A stretch of DNA of 64,000 nucleotides from JBBATK01 sp044228685 (lineage in GTDB: Bacteria; Bacteroidota; Ignavibacteria; Kapaibacteriales; NICIL-2). The stretch lies in contig JBGAUL010000005.1 of the NCBI GenBank assembly GCA_044228685.1, forward strand, positions 1-64,000. The letters are read 5' to 3'. Positions 1-8,891 of the stretch are shown here, in pieces. How positions within the stretch are numbered: position 1 is the stretch's first letter; each line of letters starts with the position of its first letter. The translations under genes and the position numbers were made by a program. Under the pieces are notes generated by a model. That model worked only from the letters and a program-made list of their open reading frames with translations. It was not told the DNA's origin and ran no database searches.

Positions 1-41
1 TTAACACCCTTTTTAGGTTGTTTTTAAGGCTTTTCGCGCTG

Positions 42-731
42 TTAAGAACGCTTGGTGGCGATATAAATGTAGGAAACACCGAAAAAGAGTGGGTAAGCTC
101 GTGCACTGACGATGTCGGGAATCTCACGGAGCATGGCGACAAATTCTTCCCCATAAGGAAATTTGGCGGCGGTTGCGGGTAGGTATGTGTAGGCGTCTGA
201 GTTTGATGCGACGAGACGTCCGGCGAGAGGTATTAGACGACGGAAGACAGCATAGCCAAGTGCCATAATTCCTTTGGGTTGTCCTGTTTCCAGCACCGCA
301 ATACGTCCACCGGGTTTCAACACACGCGCCATCTCACGCAAAGCAACTCGCGGATCATCGACGTTGCGAATGCCGTAGGCGATGCTCACAATGTCAAAGC
401 TTTGGTCTGCATACGGAAGCTTCATTGCATCCGCAAGCTCAACTTCTACAGTGAGTTGCAGACTCTTGGACTTTGGTGCGATGCCTTCAAGCATTTCAGC
501 GCAGAAGTCTGTTGCAAGCACTCTGCCGTGCGAACCAACACTGCGTTTGAATTCGAAAGCAAGATCACCGGTGCCGGCTGCGCAATCCAAAACAGATTCG
601 CCGTCGTGTGCCTTTGCCAACTCAACAGTGCGACGTCGCCAACGATGATGCATGCCCAATGTTATAACGCTGTTCATCAGGTCATATCGCGGGGCAATTG
701 CTGCAAACATGGAACGAACTTCTTCACTCAT
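42..731 (-). CDS. ubiE: Demethylmenaquinone/ubiquinone C-methyltransferase UbiE/MenG
   Basis: SAM-dependent methyltransferase for the last ring methylation of menaquinone (demethylmenaquinone to menaquinone), acting at the inner face of the membrane. The N-terminus carries the family signature VRSMFAAIAPRYDLMN (about residues 5-20). The SAM-binding motif I, VLDCAAGTGDLA, lies at about residues 47-58, followed by the UbiE signature YGIRNVDD and the post-motif LKPGGRIAVLE. The frame is open further upstream, but the family normally begins close to MSEEVRSMF, so I place the ATG at 731. No strong ribosome binding site is visible. The 229-residue length fits the family. It is divergent from the lipoprotein gene at 979. 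Because no ubiquinone-pathway gene is in view, the menaquinone role is inferred from the presumed phylum. Confidence 0.93.
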   Translation of the reverse strand: MSEEVRSMFAAIAPRYDLMNSVITLGMHHRWRRRTVELAKAHDGESVLDCAAGTGDLAFEFKRSVGSHGRVLATDFCAEMLEGIAPKSKSLQLTVEVELADAMKLPYADQSFDIVSIAYGIRNVDDPRVALREMARVLKPGGRIAVLETGQPKGIMALGYAVFRRLIPLAGRLVASNSDAYTYLPATAAKFPYGEEFVAMLREIPDIVSARAYPLFFGVSYIYIATKRS

Positions 732-978
732 GAGTCTAATGGCAATGGTGTGGTGAAACGCTCCTGTCAAGCGTCGCTTGACGAGCAGCGGTCTTGGGAT
801 CAAGACTGCAAATTATCGCTTCCAGAGCAATACAAGGGCATTTGAACGCTGCTTGTCATCGTTCGGCAGTCCTGTGTTGTCACAACGCAATGCTACGCCA
901 CACTCAGTATCAGTATATTTGTAGTTCCATAGAACACGCAATTCAACACTTTTTATTCTTTCACTAACAGGAGCTCTC

Positions 979-1935
979 ATGCGATTTCCTAAACTTACTG
1001 CGTATGCTTCAGCCGCTTTGGTAGCTGTCAGCGCGCTCTTTATGAGCAGTTGTGATGACACAACCACAACACCATCAGTTTTTATTCCTAGTGCCCCTTC
1101 AGGATTGCAAGTAATGTCTCTCAGCGAGACCAGCATCCGTATTGCATTCACCGCTTCAGCATCTGAAAGCAACGTTGACTTCAAGGATTACTTAGTTACC
1201 GTTACAAACGGAACATCATCCAGCTCAAACCCTCTCGCCAAAGGCGCTATGTATTATGACATCACAGGTCTGAGCCCGGGTAAGATCTACACCCTCAGCT
1301 TGCAGGCTCGCTCGAAGGATTCCGCTTCTACAGCTATCACACTCGATTGGGCAACAGCAAAGCGCTTCAACGGTATCCGCGCTTATGACAAGACTTCATC
1401 ACTTGGTAGTGGTATCGATCTGATCAACGGCATGAACCAAACTGTTGCTGCCGGCGACAAGTGGGATCTCTGCTACGATTCAGAACAAGGTGGCTTTGGT
1501 TCACCAAGCGCTTCGAACTACGTTAAGGGCGGTCAAATCGGTGGTAAAACACCAAAGACAACCTACATCTTTGCTAAGGCTAACGGAGAAGCATATACAC
1601 TCACAGCTGATAGCTTGAACGAAGTATGGGAATCAAAGGCAATCAACGATACAACATCAACCCGCAAGCTCAAGGTTGAAGGCTTGGTCGGTGTAACCGG
1701 TGGTGTGAAGAGCTTTGTTATGTACATCTTGACCGGTGACAATCACTTTGCAAAGGTTCTTGTAAAGGCAGTTGGCGGTACACTTGTTCAGCATGATTCT
1801 AACGGCGATTTCGTCGAAGTTGATGCTTCAGTTCAACAAACCGCTCTGTTGCCATACGCTCTCAAGCGCAACTTCGTTGAAATCAACGATGCAGGTGTAA
1901 AGGCAACATCATTCTTGAAGGTTCACAATAACTAA
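979..1935 (+). CDS. Lipoprotein with fibronectin type III-like domain
   Basis: A 318-residue exported protein. The N-terminus has a charged start, a hydrophobic core and a lipobox LFMSSC with the lipidated Cys at about residue 25, so it should be processed by Lgt/LspA and anchored in a membrane. After a Thr-rich linker, residues about 37-125 read like a fibronectin type III domain (PSGLQVMSLSETSIRIAF near the start, GLSPGKIYTLSLQARS near the end). The C-terminal 190 residues are beta-rich and unrecognised. A good ribosome binding site (aggag) lies about 8 bases before the ATG. The next gene follows after 32 bases on the same strand, and both probably end at the terminator at 2424. Function unknown; surface or periplasmic binding is a guess from the fold. 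Confidence 0.85.
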   Translation: MRFPKLTAYASAALVAVSALFMSSCDDTTTTPSVFIPSAPSGLQVMSLSETSIRIAFTASASESNVDFKDYLVTVTNGTSSSSNPLAKGAMYYDITGLSPGKIYTLSLQARSKDSASTAITLDWATAKRFNGIRAYDKTSSLGSGIDLINGMNQTVAAGDKWDLCYDSEQGGFGSPSASNYVKGGQIGGKTPKTTYIFAKANGEAYTLTADSLNEVWESKAINDTTSTRKLKVEGLVGVTGGVKSFVMYILTGDNHFAKVLVKAVGGTLVQHDSNGDFVEVDASVQQTALLPYALKRNFVEINDAGVKATSFLKVHNN

Positions 1936-1967
1936 TTCACCATTCGATTAATCGAGGAAACAACTCT

Positions 1968-2402
1968 ATGAAATCATTTATTGCTCTATTATTGATCGTC
2001 GTTATGGCTCCTGCTGCTTTTTCGCAGGGCTTTATCAAGAAGAAATCAGTTGAATCAGCTGCTACACCTGCGGCAACAACAACCGCTACAAAGGGTGATG
2101 CTCCGGCAGCTAAGGCAGCTAAGGCTGTTAAGGGCAAGGGCTGGACAGGCACCGTTTGCACAGTCGTTGGCTGCGCAAGTGGTAAGGGCGCCGGCCTTTC
2201 AAAGGCTGATGCTAAGAAGGCTGCTGATCGTGGCGAAATGCTCTGTCTCTGCGTCGGCAAGAAGTGCTATATCGTCATCAACTCAGATGGCACAAGCGCA
2301 AATGGCAAGCTCGCAGATCACGCTGGCGCAAATGTTACAGTAAGCGGAAAGCTTCTTAGCAAGAACGGCCTCAGTGTTATTTTGGCAGATAATATTCAGT
2401 AA
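1968..2402 (+). CDS. Small secreted Lys/Ala-rich protein with five cysteines
   Basis: 144 residues. A clear signal peptide ends at AFSQ (residue 20). It is followed by a low-complexity Lys/Ala/Thr linker (about 21-57) and a compact domain of about 85 residues with five Cys (motifs TVCTVVGC, LCLCVG, KKCY) that ends in a beta-rich segment resembling a small OB-like fold (NVTVSGKLLSKNGLSVILAD). The Cys pattern suggests disulfides or metal binding in the periplasm; this is inference. It is co-oriented with the FN3 lipoprotein 32 bases upstream and followed by a strong hairpin terminator. No named family recognised. Confidence 0.8.
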   Translation: MKSFIALLLIVVMAPAAFSQGFIKKKSVESAATPAATTTATKGDAPAAKAAKAVKGKGWTGTVCTVVGCASGKGAGLSKADAKKAADRGEMLCLCVGKKCYIVINSDGTSANGKLADHAGANVTVSGKLLSKNGLSVILADNIQ

Positions 2403-2423
2403 GACGTAGTCATCACCAAGTCC

Positions 2424-2463
2424 AAGGAGCGTCCACCCACACATGGACGCTCCTTTCTTTTTA
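2424..2463 (+). terminator. Rho-independent terminator
   Basis: A perfect 12-bp stem (2424-2435 with 2444-2455), an 8-base loop and a T-rich tail (tttctttttat). It sits 21 bases after the stop of the small Cys-containing secreted protein and would end the two-gene lipoprotein unit. Confidence 0.9.
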
Positions 2464-2612
2464 TACCTCCGCGTCTCATCCTCTTGCACTCACCCTTTAG
2501 ATTCCCACTACTTTTCAACCTGCAGCCTAGAGCCAATCGCAGCTGCTTCGCTTGACGTAATTTGACGCTCGCAAACGAGCTATTTCTTCTCTCATCTTTG
2601 ACCGTATCATTC

Positions 2613-3881
2613 ATGAGTACCAGTGTACTGCAGTGTCCGAATTGTGGAACGGATCTGACCGAAGCTCTCGCAAAACAATTGCGCGAGGAAATCGGAACAG
2701 AATTCCGCCAGAAGTTTCTTGATTCAAAAAAGGTCCTCGAAGAACAATCTCGTCAGCAACAACAAGCGCTGGAAAATGAGCTGACTCTGCAGCGGCGTCA
2801 GTTTGAGCAACTGCGTAACGATGCCGCTGAGCAACAACGGCGTCGCGAAGAAGAATTCCGTAAGCAATGGGATGAGCAACGTCAAGAACTCCACAAGCAA
2901 GCCCAACAACAAGCACAAGAGCAACTGAGTACCGAAGTGCAAGCAATGCGCGAACACATTGCAGAACAACAAGAGCGTCTGCGTGTTCAATCAGAAAAGG
3001 AACTTGAGCTGCTGCGCAAAACGCGCGAGCTTGAGCAACAACAGGAGAATATGGGTCTTGAGTTGGAACGTCGCATGAACGAAGAACGTAGTCGCATGCG
3101 CGAACAATTCGAAGTGCAATTCGTGGAACAACAACGTCTGCGCGAATTGGAGAAAGACAAGAAAATCGATGACATGCAAAAACTCATCGATGATCTGCAA
3201 CGCAAGAGTCAACAAGGTTCACAACAAACCCAAGGCGAAGTCCTGGAGTTGGAGCTTGAACAAGCTCTGCGCAGCGCATTTGTCTGGGATGAAATCAAAC
3301 CCGTTCCCAAAGGCGTCAAAGGTGCCGACGTTGTTCATCGCGTGATTGAGCAGGGTCGCGACAGCGGTATCATCCTCTGGGAATTCAAACGCACAAAGTC
3401 TTGGAACAAGGAATGGATCAATAAACTCAAAGAAGATGTTCGCGACATGCGAGCTCACATTGCGGTGATCGTGACAAGTGTGTTACCCGATGGCGTTGAG
3501 AGCTTTGCCATGATCGACGGCGTCTGGGTCTGCGATGTGCGCTTTGCTGTTCCGCTTGCGTCGGTACTTCGCGACGGCGTCATCGAAGTCGCTAAACAAC
3601 GCGTTGCAAGTGAAGGTAAGAGCGAGAAGATGGAGATGCTGTATCACTACCTCACCGGACAAGAATTCGCGCAGCATATGCAGTCGATGATGGAGGTCTT
3701 CATCACCATGCGCAAGGAACTCGACGACGAAAAGCGCGCCTACGAGAAAATCTGGGCGAAGCGCGAAAAGCAAATCGAACGCACCCAACGCAGCGCAATC
3801 CGCATTCGCGGTGATCTTGAAGGTATTGTTGGTGCGGCGCTGCCTCCGGTGCAGAACTTGCAATTGCCCGAAGGAGACTAA
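2613..3881 (+). CDS. DUF2130 domain protein with N-terminal zinc-ribbon half and long coiled coil
   Basis: About 422 residues. It begins with a CPNCG knuckle (residues 8-12), followed by roughly 190 residues of Gln/Glu/Arg-rich coiled coil, then the DUF2130 domain (about 220-400) with the segment GADVVHRVIEQGRDSGIILW and the conserved WEFKRTKSW. The spacing of acidic and lysine residues in GxIxWEFKxT resembles the restriction-endonuclease-like fold proposed for this family, so a nucleic-acid-related role is possible but unproven. The internal ATG at 2613 is chosen because the family starts near the zinc knuckle; the longer frame from 2562 adds residues with no family support. It is monocistronic and convergent with the gene at 3960. 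Confidence 0.85.
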   Translation: MSTSVLQCPNCGTDLTEALAKQLREEIGTEFRQKFLDSKKVLEEQSRQQQQALENELTLQRRQFEQLRNDAAEQQRRREEEFRKQWDEQRQELHKQAQQQAQEQLSTEVQAMREHIAEQQERLRVQSEKELELLRKTRELEQQQENMGLELERRMNEERSRMREQFEVQFVEQQRLRELEKDKKIDDMQKLIDDLQRKSQQGSQQTQGEVLELELEQALRSAFVWDEIKPVPKGVKGADVVHRVIEQGRDSGIILWEFKRTKSWNKEWINKLKEDVRDMRAHIAVIVTSVLPDGVESFAMIDGVWVCDVRFAVPLASVLRDGVIEVAKQRVASEGKSEKMEMLYHYLTGQEFAQHMQSMMEVFITMRKELDDEKRAYEKIWAKREKQIERTQRSAIRIRGDLEGIVGAALPPVQNLQLPEGD

Positions 3882-3959
3882 GCGCTCGCAAGGAGAAATT
3901 CGTTGCCCAAGCTTCTTTGAATTGCATCAAGCTCATAAGTACACGCGCTCAACGCCGAC

Positions 3960-6416
3960 TTAAGCTCCGCCCTTTGTCTCTTCCTTCTCGTTGCTATGCT
4001 CAATGAGCTTAGGCTTACGCGAACCGAAGTTGTAGGAAAGGGTTAAACTCCAGAGTTTGCTATTCGACTTTGAGTTCATATCCAAAATGTATCCCAATCC
4101 CGTTGTTGAGCGCTTGGTGCGAAGCACGTCAAATGGATCGCTGAGACTGAGTGTACAGAACAATGCATCTTCGAAGAGTTTAAGAGTTGAACTCAGATTT
4201 GAATTCGTTCGATCGAAGGAATGATCTCCGCCATAGCGGTATGGCGATGCGTAACGAACCGAGCCCGACGCTGTCCAATTGTGCATGAGCTCGTAGCTCA
4301 ACGAGAGATTCGCACGCGCTGAATATGAATCCGTTGCAATGTCGCTGCCTACCGAACCTCCAAGGTTGTGCAAATCTTGTAACACTAGCGATGCATTTGC
4401 CGATAATCCACCTTTAGTGCGATGCGTGAGATTGAGTATCAACCCAAGGTTCCATGCGCCGTTGAAGTTCGCCCAGGTAGAATGCAGTATATCGTTTTCG
4501 AGATAACCTGAGTATTGGATCTCATCAATATTACGACTGAAGAATTGCGTCGCTGTAAAGGTTGTTGCCTTCCAAGAAGCATTCAGCGCGACTTCCTCAT
4601 AGTGCGTTATCTCCGGTCGTATGTCGGGATTTCCCAACGATACACTCGTCGCTGTTTCACGATTGACACGCGGATTGAGCAGACTGATGTCAGGCAAGCC
4701 GATACTTTTTGAGTATGAAAAGTTGAGACTGTACACATCCGACAATGTCCATTCACAGGACACGTTCGGGAAAACGTTTGGATAGGAACGCTCGATACGA
4801 CCACTGGCAAAATCTGCCCCCTGCGTCGGCAACTCTACGCGGAGTCCGGCCTGCACTTGCAGATCAGCAGAAACGTTGAAGTGGAGATTGCCATAGAATG
4901 CAAAGACTTTCATGATGGGATTGAGCTTGAGAGTCTGTGCAGTGTCGACAACGTTGATGCCCTGTACAAAATCATAGCGCGTTGCAGCGATATCACTGGG
5001 TCTGCGTTCGATTTCAATTTTCTGTCCGGCTTGCATACTCCACGTAGGATTGAGATCAACCTTGTAATCCAACTTCTCTGTCCACGCCGGATCCTCATCA
5101 TCACCTAGCAGCCATGCACGAAGAGATTGAACCCTGTCGATCTCTTGTCCTGTGTAGACCACACCGCTCTTGTACTCGTCGCGATGATTGGTCCAACGCG
5201 TGTATCCCACCGTGAGTTTGATCTCGTGATTCTCTGAGAACGTGTGTCTGTAGAACGCCGATGCATCTGTCCAAGAGTAGTCGCGATTGGAATGCGAACT
5301 ATCGCGAATGACCTGCGTTGAATCTCCTTGTGGATTGTAGCGAGCGCCGTTTCCAAGCGACTCCCAATGACACTTGGGATTGATGGAGTAGGTGGTGGAG
5401 AATGAGAGCACATCTGACTTCGACATGTTCCAATCTATCTGCGGTTCGATGTGATAGCCCGGCAGTGTAGCATCTTCAATAATCGTCTTTGTAATACTTG
5501 GCAGTGTTCCAAGCGCCGGTTCTACGCGCGCAAACTGAGCATTGGTGTGAGAGATATTCTTGTGTGTCCCGAGTCCCAACGAAGCACTCAGAGAGGAATC
5601 GGAATAGTACATCGTGCCGCCCGCTCTCATCCCTCCATTGTCTGTGATGTTGGCGTTAACTGTTCCCCCAAGACGATCCAGATGACTTTTCTTGGTAATG
5701 ATGTTGATGCTTCCTCCGGACTGCCGAGCATCGTCAGTTACACCATTGGTGTTCTTAACTTCAATCGCTTGAATGTTATCGGCCGTCAAAGATTGCAAGT
5801 ACTGTCCAAGCGCCTCGTCGTCCATTTTCAATTCCCTACCATTCACCATCACCGACACTCGCTGCGTACCGCGCAAATACACCAGTCCTTTTTCATCAAC
5901 ATTAAGCGCAGGAATCTGATCAAGCACTTGTGATACTGTGTTTGCACCAACGATGTTTGGATTGTCGTTGATGGTGTACACTTTCTTATCTGCTTTGATC
6001 TCTGTGAATTGTCGCCAACCCTGCACTTCCACTTCGGAGGTTGTCATGACGCTATCACGGAGTGCGATTGTGCCAAGACTAATGTCGTCGCTGCGCAGCT
6101 CGAGGGTTCTGCGAACTGAACTCAATCCCAATCGAGTGATTTCCAAGACGATTTTTTGATTGCCACTAATCTCCAAATCAAAATCTCCTTTTGCGTCGCT
6201 CAGCGATCCGCGTATCAAGCTGCTGTCGGGTAGATGACGGGCGAGCACACGCACATTGCGCAAGGCGGCTTTTGTTGAGTCATGGACGATACGTCCGCGC
6301 AGGTGCACCGATGCTGCACCAAGGGCGAGCAGAGAATGCGAAAGGATAAAACACAGCGCGAGTACGCTTGCGGTCACAGCAATGGCTGGTCGCACAACAG
6401 TGTAACGAAAGGACAT
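3960..6416 (-). CDS. TonB-dependent receptor-like outer membrane beta-barrel protein
   Basis: 818 residues. There is a signal sequence (about 1-35), a carboxypeptidase-regulatory-like beta-sandwich (about 38-115; LRGRIVHDSTKAALRNVRV), a plug-like domain (about 125-235; NTVSQVLDQIPALNVDEKG, SGGSINIITKK) and a large C-terminal region of alternating aromatic beta strands typical of the outer-membrane beta-barrel family (PF14905 type). Such proteins bind substrates at the surface, but this subfamily often lacks a clear TonB box and its ligands are unknown. The ATG at 6416 is preceded by a purine-poor leader. The gene is divergent from the membrane protein at 6634 and convergent with the DUF2130 gene. 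Nothing nearby indicates a substrate. Confidence 0.88.
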   Translation of the reverse strand: MSFRYTVVRPAIAVTASVLALCFILSHSLLALGAASVHLRGRIVHDSTKAALRNVRVLARHLPDSSLIRGSLSDAKGDFDLEISGNQKIVLEITRLGLSSVRRTLELRSDDISLGTIALRDSVMTTSEVEVQGWRQFTEIKADKKVYTINDNPNIVGANTVSQVLDQIPALNVDEKGLVYLRGTQRVSVMVNGRELKMDDEALGQYLQSLTADNIQAIEVKNTNGVTDDARQSGGSINIITKKSHLDRLGGTVNANITDNGGMRAGGTMYYSDSSLSASLGLGTHKNISHTNAQFARVEPALGTLPSITKTIIEDATLPGYHIEPQIDWNMSKSDVLSFSTTYSINPKCHWESLGNGARYNPQGDSTQVIRDSSHSNRDYSWTDASAFYRHTFSENHEIKLTVGYTRWTNHRDEYKSGVVYTGQEIDRVQSLRAWLLGDDEDPAWTEKLDYKVDLNPTWSMQAGQKIEIERRPSDIAATRYDFVQGINVVDTAQTLKLNPIMKVFAFYGNLHFNVSADLQVQAGLRVELPTQGADFASGRIERSYPNVFPNVSCEWTLSDVYSLNFSYSKSIGLPDISLLNPRVNRETATSVSLGNPDIRPEITHYEEVALNASWKATTFTATQFFSRNIDEIQYSGYLENDILHSTWANFNGAWNLGLILNLTHRTKGGLSANASLVLQDLHNLGGSVGSDIATDSYSARANLSLSYELMHNWTASGSVRYASPYRYGGDHSFDRTNSNLSSTLKLFEDALFCTLSLSDPFDVLRTKRSTTGLGYILDMNSKSNSKLWSLTLSYNFGSRKPKLIEHSNEKEETKGGA

Positions 6417-6633
6417 GGAGATTGAGAGTTATAGACTGAAAAGATGCGTTGATCCAAAACGCATGTGACCCGCTGCAAGGGCCGATGCGAATATGGGGAA
6501 GCGGCGCAAATAGAAATTGCTTTTTAATTCTTCTTTAACGCAGAAGTGCCATTTTTGCGCAGAGCGTTGCGTGCTTGTCCAGCAGATTCAGACGAGCTTA
6601 GCGCGATTGGTATAACGACTTAAGGAAATTGCT

Positions 6634-7362
6634 ATGCTAGAAGCGATCGATACTCCTGCGGTACTGACGGCATTTGCATCCGTTATTCTCTGCTTCTCTC
6701 TTTTGTTCCGCATCTTCACAAGTTCAATGAATGAACGCTCTGCTGCGTGGCTGCTGAAAATTGTTGTGCTGGTTGCTGTGTGGATTGTCCTGCAAAGTGT
6801 AGCCGGACTCGTCGGATTGTATCGCAGCTACGATCAATTGCCGCCACGAATATTTGCCTTTGGCGTCGGACCAACCATTGTCACAATAATTGTGATGATT
6901 GCTATGCGTCGCTCACGCGAAATCCTCATGCAGTGCAATCTCGAATCTTTGACTCTGCTGCACATCGTCCGCATCCCAGTTGAGTTCGGACTCTATCAAC
7001 TAGCCCACAACAACGCCGTGCCAAGCGCCATGACATTTGAAGGAGGTAATTATGACATACTCGCCGGTGTTACTGCGCCTTTGGCAATGATTCTCTTTGC
7101 GCGTGCAAACTCATTGCGACGCATCCCACTTCTCGTTTGGAATGTTCTTGCTTTAGTGTCTCTTTTTAATATCGTGAGTATTGCAATTCGTGCAACGCCG
7201 ATCTTTTCAACGCATCTTGCGTTCGAGCGACCCAACCTTGCGATATTCTACTTCCCCTGGGTTCTTTTGCCAACCTTTATTGTACCGACAGTTTTATTTG
7301 CGCATGTAGTGGCAATCTTAAAACTGCTCAAGACCGCACCCATACAAGAGAGTGCGGCCTGA
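6634..7362 (+). CDS. Polytopic inner-membrane protein, unknown function
   Basis: 242 residues with six or seven predicted membrane segments (roughly residues 8-28, 42-62, 71-92, 98-118, 140-157, 165-187 and 205-232) and short polar loops. Start ATG at 6634 with an aagga ribosome binding site about 8 bases upstream. I recognise no named family and see no conserved catalytic motif. It stands alone between two convergent or divergent neighbours, so context gives no clue to its job. Confidence 0.7.
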   Translation: MLEAIDTPAVLTAFASVILCFSLLFRIFTSSMNERSAAWLLKIVVLVAVWIVLQSVAGLVGLYRSYDQLPPRIFAFGVGPTIVTIIVMIAMRRSREILMQCNLESLTLLHIVRIPVEFGLYQLAHNNAVPSAMTFEGGNYDILAGVTAPLAMILFARANSLRRIPLLVWNVLALVSLFNIVSIAIRATPIFSTHLAFERPNLAIFYFPWVLLPTFIVPTVLFAHVVAILKLLKTAPIQESAA

Positions 7363-7402
7363 GTTGATTTTATAATAGTTCTGCGGTTGTATTCTCAGCT
7401 GC

Positions 7403-8695
7403 CTAGTGCTGAATGCTAATGCTGCGAACAATCGTTCCGGTTGCAGTTCGGATCAGCAGCGTGTAGACGCCGCTGGAGAGTTGTTGTGTGTTGATGCTGG
7501 AGTTGCCTTGCACGGACCACGCGTTGACGCGCTGACCCAGAGCAGAGAAGAGTTCAACTTGCGCGCTGTTGTCGATGGAGAATCGCAATTCATTATCAGC
7601 AGGCTGCGGATGAATATTGATTGATGCAGATGCATGATCATATGCTACGTCAGCTCCAAGACACTCGCCCTTGCGCTTGATGTAGTCAGGTGTGATCGAG
7701 GTTTTCGCAACACTGTTTGCATTGTCGCTCAACACTTGTTTTGCCCAACCGGTTTTGATTGTACTGAAGTTTCCGTCGGCGGTCATATCCATCTTTGGAT
7801 AGGGCACCGGAGGATCTTTGCTGTAGTCAGCATTGCCTGGACCCCACTCCCACGCCAACCAACCAATGCGATTAGCTTGACAGGTAGAGAGAATTGTTTT
7901 CCAGAGGTTGTCGGTAGAATTAGGATCGTCTGTATAACATCCCGTGTACTCGCCAATGATAAAAGGAATTTCATTTGTGACAACTGTTTTAACCGAGTTA
8001 GTAAACAGTTGATCAGGATTTTCGAAATACTTTGGATCCCAATAGGCGTGCAACGAAAAGATCAGGTTGTGCATGGCATCGGTGCTGATGAGTTTGGATG
8101 CAGAATTAATAATCACATCAATATTCTGACCATAGCCATCGGCATCAATGATCAAGGGAACAGCAATACCGGCATTGCGAAAGTTGTTGATTATGGTCGA
8201 GTAATCAGTTTGGAACTGATCATCCTTTACATTGAAATCGCCTGCTTCATTGGCGATATTCAACAACAAATACTTCTCGTGTTTCTTCACCAAGGCTATC
8301 ATCTCGGGAGTCAGCCAGTATTCAGCCACCGCATTGAGCTTTGACCAATCACCGGTTGCGTCGTGCATCTCCACCATTGGGATCATGGCGTTATCAATGC
8401 AGGCTTGAATTACCTTATCGAGATTGGCTACCGTTCCACCCGGCTCGCTATAACTCCACACAATGCGCAGCACATTGGCACCGGTCTTTTTAATCTCCGG
8501 AAAAATTGGAATGCCAAAGTTATTGGCATCAAACACACACAGCTTGTTGACGCCACGCAACACGACGGTGTCGCCGCAAGGCGTGGTCAGAAATCTACCC
8601 TGCACCTGCAAGGTTCCATCCGCCAAAACAAGCTCTGAACAACAGAGAAAAGCAAGAGCGCAACAAAGTCGCAGCAGAAGGTAAGGTACTGTCAT
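7403..8695 (-). CDS. Secreted glycoside hydrolase family 5-like protein with T9SS sorting domain
   Basis: About 430 residues from the ATG at 8695, which begins the signal peptide; the longer frame starts at an unsupported upstream codon. The catalytic (beta/alpha)8 barrel shows GH5-type landmarks: VLRIVWSY, the acid/base glutamate in NIANEAG (about E150) and the nucleophile glutamate in IIGEYTG (about E249), plus an aromatic LAWEWGPGN strand. It should hydrolyse beta-linked glucan or mannan outside the cell; the substrate cannot be read from the sequence. The last 80 residues form a type-A T9SS tail with the PQPADN motif and LSSGVYTLLIR, ending in a basic/aromatic terminus. Confidence 0.88.
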   Translation of the reverse strand: MTVPYLLLRLCCALAFLCCSELVLADGTLQVQGRFLTTPCGDTVVLRGVNKLCVFDANNFGIPIFPEIKKTGANVLRIVWSYSEPGGTVANLDKVIQACIDNAMIPMVEMHDATGDWSKLNAVAEYWLTPEMIALVKKHEKYLLLNIANEAGDFNVKDDQFQTDYSTIINNFRNAGIAVPLIIDADGYGQNIDVIINSASKLISTDAMHNLIFSLHAYWDPKYFENPDQLFTNSVKTVVTNEIPFIIGEYTGCYTDDPNSTDNLWKTILSTCQANRIGWLAWEWGPGNADYSKDPPVPYPKMDMTADGNFSTIKTGWAKQVLSDNANSVAKTSITPDYIKRKGECLGADVAYDHASASINIHPQPADNELRFSIDNSAQVELFSALGQRVNAWSVQGNSSINTQQLSSGVYTLLIRTATGTIVRSISIQH

Positions 8696-8891
8696 TCGAA
8701 TCTCCGCAGTGATTAACGAGTGTATACAACCAAAGTACAATGAAATAGTTGTCCGTGAGGAACAAATTCAAATTGTCGCGAAAGAACAGAAGGACCAAGC
8801 GTCGGTATGCCATTTCAGAGACACGGCATGCGCCAAACTATAAATCGGTTTTGCTGTAGGCAACACGATGTTCTACACTCGTCGCGCGACT

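Noticed and set aside
813..1184. Minus-strand 123-codon frame over the start of the lipoprotein gene
   Set aside because: Lies antisense to the lipoprotein gene with its clear signal peptide, lipobox and ribosome binding site; no family feature in the antisense product.
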